Origin: Symbiodinium natans
Lineage: Eukaryota; Sar; Dinophyceae; Suessiales; Symbiodiniaceae
Assembly: GCA_905221605.1 (NCBI GenBank)
Contig: CAJNDS010000002.1
Location: 1,665,438 to 1,729,437 of the forward strand
Direction of reading: 5' to 3'
DNA length: 64,000 nt
Position 1 is the stretch's first letter, and each line of letters starts with the position of its first letter. A program made the position numbers and the translations under genes. The notes under the pieces were generated by a model, which saw nothing but the letters and a program-made list of their open reading frames with translations, searched no databases and was not told where the DNA came from. Below are positions 42,001-54,000 of the stretch, piece by piece.

Positions 42001-45000
42001 TCACGGACGAGGATCTGGATGAGACTGAGATTGGTGGAAATTTGACATGGTATCCGCCGGAAGATACCAGCGAGGTCCAAGAAGCTTGGTTATTTCGAAT
42101 TGAACAGCGGTATCTGCCTATGCGCTGTACACTTACACGCTCAAGGCTTTCTGCACTGGTTCTGCAGTTATTGTCCCTGACTATGGAAACCATGGGCTCT
42201 GGTAAAGACACCCCTGAATGCAAGGCCCGCGCTTGTTTGGACCGGCTGGACACTGATCGAACCAGCGGAAAAAAGGACGAGTAAAAAAGGCTCACAAAAT
42301 GGGATAGGAGCATAGGCACACAATGTACGCACGATCTCACGTGGCTGAGCAGAGTTTAAGGACTACCTGGTATACCTGGCCGAAGATGCGACAGGCAAAA
42401 ATCGGTTGCTGAGCTGAAGGAGTCAAGCAGCACAAAAATTGACAGCGAAACATCTGGAATGCCTTCCTCCACAAACATTCAACATAGCCCTCTTGTGCCC
42501 TAAGCTGAGCTTCTTAACTCCCAAACTTCCCTCTACCCTTCAACAGGCCAGCTTTGTTCATATCTAACAATGCAAGTTCAAATTCAGTTCGTGGGGCAAG
42601 GTCTTTGATTGGCATCGTTCCGAATGGAACCCACGACCTTCCTATTCCGGCAGACACGGCCCTCCTGTCCTTCACGCACCTGACCCTTGGCTGCTTGGGG
42701 TCCCAATTGAAGCCTGAAATCTGCTGCAGGTCCGGCGGTCATGTTCGGGATATGCTTCTGCAGAGTTGCAGACTTAGAGAGTGGTGAGATTAGGAGTCCA
42801 GGTGAGCTTTTCTAGCCTTTCTTGGGAAGGAACGGTCAGGGCATGGCCAGGAGCTGAGCTCCTGGTTTCGGATGCTTATTAGTGATGCTGAAGTTTCGGA
42901 CCTGGAGATCCCTTTGTGGTCTGCACTTTCAAGCTCGAACTTGCTTCATGCTCGTCAGAATACGAGGTTGAACAGACACAGACACAGACACCTCTTGAAT
43001 GCCTGATCCGATCTAATCCACGGACTTAAAGGACTCATGGCTTACACTAAGGACAGTTTTCGCGAGATCTGAGCTCGTGGAACAGACCACGCCGTTGGCG
43101 CTGGCTATCGTCGACTCCGTGAGCAGCGCCGCCGGGATTGGGTTAGTTTGGCAAGAAAAGATGATTTTGTTGGCCACTCCGCTCAGGCATCCCATCCCTT
43201 TCATTCCTTCAGAACGATCCGAGAGCGATGAACAACAGCACCCAAGAAAGTCAATACTGCGCGTATCCTCAGTGTCACAGTGTGTGCGAGGGTGTGCACG
43301 TGAGAGCGCGCGCCGTCGGGGGGGTATCCTCAGTGTCACAGAGTGAGCGAGTGTGTGCGTGCACGTGAGCGCGCAGTGTATGCCACAGGACTCCCAAGCC
43401 ATGCGCACGCTGCAAAAGCCAGAGAATCATGCGGCCCGGCAGTTGCCATGCCAATCCAGATCTAGAGGGTCCAATGTCCGATCCATTTTGCAAAGACATG
43501 TACCTCGTTTGCATAATCTTACAAGGCCTTGAACCCGAAGACCACTGAAGACGGCTTAGGTGTCCAATGTAAACTTCACAGATCTGGACTTGGACGTCGG
43601 TGATGTCGGCGGGACCTTGGCCCCCTGAAGGCACTCCTGATTGAGCCAAGAGGTCCGAGAGGTTAGTTAGAGCCTATGAAGCTTGAGGCGAAAAAATCAG
43701 GGCCAGGCAACTCGCATCCATGGAAAGAGGCCTAGAGGATTTAGGTACTGTGCAAAAAACGGTGTGCTGTTGCCAAAGGAGCTGGCGAGGTATGAGGTAT
43801 TCGGTTTATTCGTTCCTCGGGGGCTTTGGATGCCTCCTCCCTGAGCTCCCTTGCCACTCCCCCCAGACTACCCCAAACCATCCAGCTTTACTACAAATCC
43901 TGGCACAACATCATCAATCGCTTGCTGATGAAGCTGAAGAATAAATATCGTTTTCGATACGACCTTCCCTGGACCCTTTCATGTCAGGCAGTTCGGATGA
44001 CAGATACTTCTCTTGCTGAACTGGAGGTCAAGTTGGCCAGTCAAGACCTAAGTGAGTTGAGCAAGTTAAGCTGGCCAGAGCCGTCTAAGGAGTGGTCGCT
44101 CCCTTCGAGCGATATCGAGCTTCACGGCTGCAAATATTTGCAGTCCGCAACCCCACATTCCAGCTTTGACTGCCACGCCAGTCCCAGTCACTTCCAGATG
44201 GTCAAAGCCTTGGAACACAGCCCAAAACCAATCTGGAAGACGGGGGGGGGGGGGGGGTGTGCAATTCCTAGACGAAGATGATATCCCCTGCTATATGTTG
44301 AGATCTTGCCTCCGGACTGTGATTGAAGATGATGCCACAGAAAAACTACAATCCTGGATGTAAAGTGGTTTATGCTGGCCAGGCACCAGAAGCAGATCAT
44401 GCACATATCCCAGCGCCGCATGTGGAACTTGAACAAGCCCAAGTCAACAAAGCAGCTCGAGGTTAAGATCAACAAACATGTATCTGAATCTGTACAGTCC
44501 CCAGCGTCAACAGCGGAGGTTGCCCGTTTTAAGGATTCTGGTGACATACAGTTACTGAAAGCCATAGCCATGCGAGGCTTTCTGGCACTCTGCTGAGGAT
44601 TCTTGGGCCTGTGGAACTGACCCCTCCACCCCCCCAAAGAGCCCTGAGCCTAAACTGAAACAGCTCCCCTTACCCCTCACAAAGTCTCTTCTCGGCAGGC
44701 TGGTTGAGGCCTACTACGTCTACTTCTCCACCAGCCTGGGGCCTAAACATCGACAGGTTACGGGACATTTCAGCTTGGGCCCCCCACGCCCTCCCTCCCC
44801 TCTCAGTTGTGTAGCTTACTTGTGTATGAGTGCGTGCTCGTCATGTACGAGATGCCGAGGCCAGGCTTGTTTTTGACACTCATAAGTTAGCTTTAAGCTT
44901 TGTTAATTGATACAGCAGCTTCGTTTGAATCTAGAGTTCAGATGGTTCGAACAGCTCAAGGCTTGAACCAGAAATCCTGAATCCTTTCGGTTTCTGCATT

Positions 45001-48000
45001 TACGATTTGAACATGTTAAAAAGGATAATCTCGCACTCAGGTGCCTCTGGAGACACTCGGGATCTCGTGTCGGTGCGAAGCTCCTCCATTGGCACGCAGG
45101 AGTCTGCCTCGTCCACCATGCCAAACAAAGCCCCCATCCCTCTGGGTTTTGTTATGTAAGGCTAAATTGTGGGCTCCCCCGCTTCAGGAGATTTTGGCAG
45201 ACACGAAGCTCCTATCCTTCGAGCATTTGCCATTTGGCAAGAAATCTGTGTTGGGGGGACTTGACTGTGCTTCAATTCTTCTCCAGACTGTTGCTTCACT
45301 TTCGCGGGTTTGGCTTGGGATTCTTCAGACCAGGCACGCCCCGGCCCCCCAGGGTTTACGCAAAGGATGGCCCTGGAGAGCTTGTTTTTAGGATGGGGCC
45401 TTTCCATGGTACTGACCCAGGCTGGTCTACACCAAGTCTGCCCTGGTTGAGCAGCAGCTTGCTTGCAAGAACCAAAGTCAAATTAGCCGAAGCGGAAGAG
45501 CAAACTCATCGCCCTGCGACTTCCTAGCTCGGGGCCACTGTTCTAGGTGCCTGCCGCTCTCCTCTAGAGCCTGTAGGCGAACATGAAGCCAGTATCAAGG
45601 TGCACATTCTCGAAGCAAGTACTGTACCATATGCCTTGCATGAGCACCTGCAGAAAGTAGAAACACTATGACAAGCTTAAGCCCATGGGGGTGATTTGCA
45701 TGACGGTAGGACCACTCCCGCCTCGGTGGCGATCTCGGATTTGGCTGTGACTGCCCTGAACCTGAGCAGCTCGGCGTATTTTGGAGGTTGTTTTTTACAT
45801 AGTCTCGTCTGAAATTCAGGGTTTGGGTCCATAAGTTTAGCGTCCGGGGCACCCGCCAGATTAATTTGCGAGGTACCCATACGCGGCTTCAACCTGCCAC
45901 CCTCCCAAGAGAGGCCGCCAAACTTTCCTCACAGGCTTCCCGGACTACGACTTGGACCAAGAAGATCTGGGGGGCAACCTTACCTGGTTGGAGTCGGATG
46001 ATCTGCAATATGTGGACGTCTATCGAGCTTCCTATCTGCATGGTAAACAGATCATTCCCTGGGCGCTGAGCATCTACATGTCCCAACAGTATTACCTTGC
46101 AACAACAATGTGTCTGTGTGTGTGGTTTTGTAGACATTGTGGACGACTGGGTGCGAGCCAGAGTTTTCCACTTCTCAAGGTTTACATGGCAATCGCAACA
46201 GACAGCTCCGACAATGGTACCACCGAGGCGGCTCGCGTGAATGATGAACACGACAAAGAAACGCGTAGATAAGGTGCAGCAGTTCACCATGCGATTGCAG
46301 GGAAGATGTTCCAATTGTGTCCAGTGGAGTTCTTAACATTTCGGGTTGCCCAAGCCCAGTGGTTGCAATAGCTGCTTCCTGCCATATTCTGTTGGAGCCC
46401 GCAATCGATAAGATGTCTGAGGAGACGAGTGTTGAATTCTGAGCCAATATTTACTATGCGAAGTATTTTTTCGGGGTTGTAGGTTTTTTGTCGTGTTTTT
46501 TTGCGTATTTGGCCGTTCAAGTTACAGTTTGCTTCCTCGTCAATCGCAGCCCTCACCTCTTCCAGGGCTCGGAAGCTGCTGACGCACTTCAGATAGCGGA
46601 GCGCTCGCTGATTGCAACCGTGCCAGTTGGCACGACCGAGACTCGCATTAACGGCATGGCTGTCCCACAAAAGCACCACTTGGGGCTCGGGCTCAGCAGC
46701 TCTACAGTCTGCGGGTCACGAGTTAGGACTTTGCATCTTGGAAGTGTTCAAAGGAAATTTCGAGCTGAGGTATGGAGCTTTGGAGCTTTGGAGCTTAGAA
46801 TGGCCTTTCCAAACTTACTGCGGCCCGATGTAGCTCTACTACAACCGGGGCCGTGATACTTAAACAGAATTGGGCATCCTTCTTGTCGGAGCGTCTTAAT
46901 GCTGAATTCAAAGCCTGACAGCCCATTCCAAGGAACTGATCATCCCTCCAGACACGCCGTTGACCAGCAACTCCAGCTCCTTGGCATTGGTTGTTTGAGG
47001 CTTTTCTTTGGAAACGAGAATCCCGAAACATCCCTGCGGCTGCAACAATCCACCAAGGCCTCTTGTTCACTCATTTCCTGATCTACGCCGAGTCAAGCCT
47101 TGCCGTGCAGAGCGTCCCAGCCCGCGGCTTGCTTGCAGCGTCTGGCTTTGCTCGTCGCAGGCCGAACTTTCAAGCCCTACAATTCTACAAGCCCTCATCG
47201 GTTCAAGCTAAGCCATATCGTTGCCGAGGGAGTGGGGATTTGCACGCTTTAGAATCTAGTCCGCGTCCTTGGGCCATCAGTATCCTCTTATACTCGCTGG
47301 TGACTACTTCTTGTGATGGTGCTCGCTGGAGGTTTCGGAGAGGCAAAGGCTAGCAACCCGACTTGTCGGGCTTATATAAATATAAAGCTCCAACAGGCAG
47401 ACAATGAAAGAGAACGGCATGTACAGGTCCCCAGACCCGGATTCCAAACAACGATGCGTGCGCAACGACATCCGGAAGGATTCCAGTTTCCTTCCAGATG
47501 TGTCAGCGCGTCCCATGTTGGAGCCCGAGGCTTGCTGATTGACGACTTGGCTGCCAGCGCTTCGGCGGTGAACTTCACAGACCAGGACCCGGTTCAAGCT
47601 GAGCGGGACGTGGGGCTTCAGGAGATGGCGTGGAGGGGGGAGGAGTAATGAGGGTAGAGTCTCTCTTGGGTCTTAAAGTGTTAAAGTTTCACTCAGCAGG
47701 GAGTAAAGTTTTCAGGACCTCTTTTGCATAGCTGCTTTAAGCTTCAAGTCGAAGGATCTGGACGAACATGAGCTGGGCGGCAACGTCTCCTGGCTGGAGC
47801 CCGAGGAAACCCTTGGCCGGCTCTTGTGGTACCGCCGCCCGGCATGAAATGGACCGCTTGGGCCTTGAAGGGACCCGGCCCTGAACCCTCCCTTAAATGG
47901 CCGACCCAGCTGAGGGGTGAATCGGAAGGCGGGCCCATCTGAGGCCTCTACCTCCAAGATCCGGATGGATTGCAGCGGAAGCAGACTGAGGAGGCAGAGC

Positions 48001-51000
48001 GGGTTTTTCGAAAATGTGGAGCCAGGAAGTTTGGGGCGTTTTGCTTTCGGAGTCTGGGATGTGAATGATACAGTCTCGACTACTGTAGTGGCATGGTGCA
48101 TGCCCTGCGGTACGAAGTAGCTTTCCACCATATTCCTGTTTGTGGATGGGGCTAGCAGCTAGCCCGAACATCAAACAAGACACCTGAAAAGAAAAACCAT
48201 TTCTGGCGGCTGGCTGCCTCTGGTTTGTTGACGATTGAGGCCGAGGCTTTGATGACTTTCTCCGTGGTCTAGGCTTACAGGTTACGTTTAGGTGTCCTCT
48301 CTCACTGTTTTTTACGCTGGAAACGGACACCCCGTGGACGGCTCTTAGAAAACAATGAAAAGGGATACCAGTAAATCTCAAGCCCATGTCTATTCCCAAT
48401 CAGGACAAGGACCTGCGAAGAGTTAATTGCAAACTTGGGTCCCTGCTGCGGGGTTTTTTGTAAAGGGAGTAGAAGCGGACGAGACCGTGACAGCCAAAAA
48501 AAAGTAGAAACGGACGAGGCCGTGACAGTCCAAAACAGTAGAAGCGGACGAGACCGTGACGGCCAGAACCAGTAGAAGCGTACGTAGAAGCGGAGGAGAC
48601 TGTGACAGCCTAAAACAGTAGAACAGCAGCCTTAGCGGCCCTAGACCTCCAGGGACCATCCCTGACCATCCCGCATTCGAGGACGTCGCAGCCGGGCTCA
48701 GCTCCACCCTGATTGCGCCCGAAACCCAACAGGATGATTCTTGAGTGCAAGAAGACAGTGGGTGGCAGAACCTTTTTTTTGCGAGGGGCGGGAGCTGGGG
48801 GTGGCTTTGAGGTTCTCCCATTAAGCCCAATCACCGTCAAAGCACTTGGGCCAGAGCAACAGTTCCTCAAGGCAGGACCCAACTCAATTTGATGATCAGA
48901 GCTGCAAGCGACACATGGCGCTGCTGGAGTAATCGGCAACCAGGGCGGTACTCGTGCTTTAGCATCTAGAGTGTTCTCGCGCTGCCAAGGGCTTCCGTCA
49001 TCTTGCAGTGTACACCGTCAGCATGCTCGCAGAGCAGACGACGCCGGCCTCGCTTGAGATTCACGACACGGCTCCCTTGCAGAGTTTCTTTTGGAATGAC
49101 CATTGGTGACCATGCACCTGCACGAACTTCGCCAGCACCCCTTCATGGCTTCATGGCTTCATGGCTTCATGGCTTCATGTAGTTACACTGACTAATTATC
49201 CGAGGTTGCCCGGCCTTCCAACCTGACCTTCTTCGCTCCCGGGCAGACACTTAAGAAAGTACGATTAGCCGGTGGGATGTGTCTGGTACCAGACTCGAGC
49301 ATCAAGCGCTGCCTGTCTCAGGCAGGGAAGACAAGAGCCATCTTCCTAACATGAATTATGTTATGGCAAAGGGTCCCCAGACGGACTGAAACATGTTGTA
49401 AGCCGCCCAAGTTCAGCACGCCACCGGAGCGTTTTCACGAGTCCCTTCACATGACCAAGCCGCAGCGGCATGCTCAGGACCTCGACCTGGACTTGGGCCA
49501 CATTGGGGGCAACCTGCCCCTGGGCTGGGTTGGGGGAGCATGTCATGCAATTCTACCCTGGGACATCTTGACAGAAACTTTATGTTGCTCCGACTGCTTT
49601 CACCGTGTTTGCATGTGGGCCGTTCACTCCTTTGTCTCCAGCGTCCTACTTTGCTAATTTCCCACGGCCACAAGCAATGACCAAGGACCTGGCAAGAGCC
49701 TGGGGACATGAGTCAGGTCGCGGGTCTGCAGACATCCAGAAGGATCACGAAGCAATAAGGGGGGTCTACGGTTGCATTCGCAGCTTGTGTATCCTGAATT
49801 TCGTTAGCCATGAACTGGGTCTACTTCGTCTTGTACTTCATGATGGGACGGGGGATGGTTAGAGTTGGAATGATTTATGGTGCAACCTTCCACTTAGGCG
49901 AGGTGGCTCTTGCAGTAAGGTCTTGCCCTGACAGGAACCATCAAACAACCCCAGTGGTCAACTGATGTCATTCACCTCCTCCCTCATCATGTTGTTGCCA
50001 TAGTATGGTAGTGAATTTACCCAAAGAGCAAAGATACACTACACGACCTCCGCCGCGTGTCAGGTCACACACTACGTTGGGAGCTCGGCATTGGCGGAGG
50101 GCGCAGTTGTTTGTTCTTGTGGCGCAGGTAATATTGAATGTACAAATTTGCACATCCTGCAGCCACTTGAAGAGAAGTTTCTTTTTCATGACCAATCTCA
50201 CTGTTGGCGGTTCTGCCGTATGGGTTCCCGAGGCTTTTACTCCACAGCCGAAGATAGCCAAACTAAACATCCCACAGCCCTGACCCTGCACCTTACTCCC
50301 TGCCTTCCCATAACTGATCGTTCGAGAGCATTGGCAAGCAACTGGCCTCCACAACAAGAGAATGCTTGCCAACTGCTCTTGGCTTCCAACACAATCAATC
50401 GCATCATGCCCTATTGTTGTTCATGCCCCCCCCCTCCCCCGCACACAGCCATTCGGAAAAACGTAGGCAATCTGCTCTGGTTGAGGTTGTTTGAGTTTGG
50501 TCTCCGTTCGGGCGATGGTGTGTAGAAGTAGTCTCTGCAAGATTTTCGCAGTTCTTCCCAGTCCGTCTTACCCCAGTGTCGATAGGGGGCTGTCTGCAAG
50601 GTCGCCTACTTCGCGGAAGCCCTGGGCGAGAATGCTGCATTGCTCAAGTTCTAGGGGTTTGACTTAGCGAGGGTTCCATGTTCAGCGTTGTTTGAAGTGT
50701 CAGTTGTGCTGGCTAAGTCCATCACGCTGCCAGAAGTGTCGTGTTCGGAGGGTGCCCTTGAGTTCGTTCTTCCGGAGGTGTCAATGAGATTCTCTGTTGG
50801 ATGGGGAACGCAGCCAGCACCCCCAAAGCTCCCCTTGTAACCGAGATGACTGACATCCCTCCGAGGAGACGGCCTGCGTCGTTCTGGGCAGCGTCGTTGC
50901 GCTTCTGCAAGGCGCCCACAAACACCAAGCCGTCGGCGGAGCTCTGTACACACGAATATGCGGGTGTGCATTTGGGGTTGCTCTCTTGACGATGTGTGAC

Positions 51001-54000
51001 TCCGAGCTGCGCAGCTCTGAAGATAAAGCGGAAGATAAAGCTCTTAAGATTCAGGGAAGTCCGCCAAAGACCGCGCAGATCTTAAGCCCATCAGCAGCAA
51101 GCAGAGCATGGGAACCGTCGAATCCTAAAGCGAGACCTCGCAACATCTAAGCGGCTTCAAGCTCACAAAACTTACAGTATCCAATTCTTACCAGTCCCAT
51201 GCAGTCGCACCTTACAAACACACTTTAAAAGCTGCTGCTCAGGCTGTATCATCATAGAATCATACATATATATATATATAGGTCCGTATGTACGGATCGC
51301 GAGAGGCGACTTTGTCTTCGACCTCGACGGCGCCACCGAGGCCCAGGTGGAAGCGGCCGCGCGTCAGGCCCTGGCCTCCACCCTGGATGTGGACGCCCGT
51401 CTCAAGAGCCCTAATGGTATCCTGTTGGCATCCTGCACCCCGATTTTTGGGTGCTGTTGGAGCTGTGCTAAGTTGAGATATCTAGAGACGGGCTGAGGAG
51501 TCATGGCAGGATTCCGTCCTAGACTCCGTTCTAAAACCTGGAGCCTCCAGACTACATTCTACTACCAAAGCCCAAACCGTGCAGCACTTGCTCAGGATGC
51601 TGGTCTCCTGGCTGCAACGTGAGCGTAGCCTTGTCGAAGGGCAGAGACCCTAAGCACCATTCTTGCAAAGTGCGCCCTTTCGTTGGTCCTCCCGGTCCTT
51701 GGCTTCTTGGCGAACCCTCGGTTCTTTTGAAGAGGTCAGCTCATCATCACCATCACAGCGCTACGGAGACTGGAGGAGGTCCCGCCTCCCTTCTTTAATC
51801 GGGACGACAGACAGGAGGGTTTATAGGGGTTCAGGATCCATTGGGGGCAGGTTTGGGGTGTGAGTTTGAGGTGGTCTGAGGGTTTACGATAGGACAGGAT
51901 TTGCTACAGAGCCCCTGGCGCTGCGGCTTGCGGGGGCTTGCGGGGCCTTTTGAGCCGGAAGCCTCCCCATGGTGCTGCGGCTCTCCAGGACCAAGAGTCC
52001 GATGAACGCCGGCTTGCAGCTGCTCAAAGATGGGAGGCGACATGTCTTCTGTCGTTGTCCGCACTCTCTGCTTTTTGGGTTTCTGAGTGTTGTTGCGTTT
52101 GGCGCAAAGGATGTTTCTTTTTTGCCCGATGGCACTTTCCCAACCCAAATCCGTAAATTCAAGCAAGCCATCGATCAGCCTGTGTACTCCATGAGCTTTT
52201 CTTATACAACCTACTGATGATCAGTGCAGAAGTGCAGCAGCTGCGAAGGTTTCGTACATCGCGGTGGTGCCCGTGGAGCTGGCCTCAGATGCGTGGCTCC
52301 CAGTTTCTCTTCGTTGCTTGCTGCATAGGGCATAGGGTTCTAAGGCTAGAAAGCTTGAAAATCTCTGGAGCATCTGCACCTCCTGGGCCCTTGCTCGCTC
52401 AGACACTTCAAGGCAGCAGGTCGCGGTTTCAGAAGCAGCAACCTGACATCCGACCCCCCAACATCCCCAAGCAAGCAGAAGACATTCTTTTGTCAAGCCG
52501 CTTCAGCAGAAGGACAGCCATCTGTGAAAGTCTTGATCAAAATGTATGTTGCCAGCGCGAACTCTACTCATTTCGCATGCCAGAGAGGTGGAAGAGGTCG
52601 CTGCTGTAGTCAGCAGTGACCAAAGCCGCTTCCAGGCCAGGGGTGGAGTCCAGCAAGAAGAGTCGGATTAACGGTGGCTGAGGGCTTCGTAGCAGTGATG
52701 GGGGGGGGGGGCGGGTTTCGTATCGGGAGTTGCTGTGTGGGCACCCTTTCTAATGAAGGGACGGCACGTGTGGTGTTCTATCTTCCTGTCAGACATTCGT
52801 CAATCACCCTTTTCTTGAAGATCTGAACAGTGTGTGGATGCAAATATTCACCCGAGCGACATTATGAAGCAGATCAAATCATGTCTTGCCACCAAGAAAG
52901 GCTTAACCTAAGTATGCCTAGGACCCAGGAGCACTGCTATGTGATGCTGCAGGCAGCTTTGCGAACGGAATGCGTGGCCGCCGGTGTCGATGCAGGCCAA
53001 ATTTGTGGTGGCAGAGTTTGGGTGCCAGAATTGCTGGAAGGATTCCCGGAATATTTTGCCGTCATGACTTGCACAGTACAGCAAGTACAAGCAGCATGCT
53101 GACCACTGTACTGCATCAGGCTTGGCTTTGTTTTAGTTTTAGACTGACGACCAGAAGAGTGCTGCCGTGGTATTCTCTTCACGCATGCGACTGTACGGTT
53201 GCACCGTCGTGGCATGTTCGTTCTGGCAGGCTTTGTCTCTCAGATGGTCGTGGAAAGTTTTGCGCCGGTTCTGGTGGATGTGGTGCCAACTACGACCACG
53301 ACAACAACAAGCTCAAGTGCCTCGTCCTGGCTCTGCAGTACACACACACAGACAGACATCACCCTATGTTGGTGTAAGCCTTGAAGCAGTTCCGCATTGT
53401 TTCCACATCTGCAACCTCGAAACCCCAAGCACCACATCCTTTGTAAACGGGCACAATGTTTTGACAGAACTAGGGCAACCTGGGAGGAATACTTGCAAAT
53501 GCTTGCATGCGCCGCCGGCCCAAACCATGGCACATGCACGTCGCGGTTGTGGTGCCAGGGGAGGGTTGGGATCCCAGGGTCCCAGATGCCTAGCGGATCT
53601 AAGGCCATGGGCAGAGAAGGGGGAACGGGCGAATTGCTCATGAGACGGCAGCCGTGATGTTTGTGTCACAAACAGGGACCAGTGGGGGCCGCACGAAGTG
53701 TGGACCTGAGACATTGCAGGAACTGGTAAGGACGCCGGTGCCCTGCAGCACATGCTCAGCAGGAGGATGGAGGAGGTAGTAGTGGCATGGACGTGCAGCA
53801 CTAAACTTGGAACCTTCGATCAAGAGCCTGAACCGCCAGAAGCCCATGTTCCGCAACCTGCTGAATGAGCTGCAAAGGCACGACAAGCACGACGTCCTCG
53901 ACAACGACGAGCACCACGAGCAGCTCCTTGGAAGCACGGCCACCGATGCTTTAAGTTTTTAAGTTGTTAGAGTTTCGTAGAGTGTAGAAGGATTTGCAAA

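Noticed and set aside
44026-44089. A diverged complete segment A reading [20 protein letters not shown]
   Set aside because: The shorter exon 44066-44091 joins 43619 and 44699 in phase and completes the module, so the upstream residues are probably intron.
48466-48624. CRISPR array
   Set aside because: Adjacent imperfect copies have no unique spacers of constant length and the context is a eukaryotic intron.
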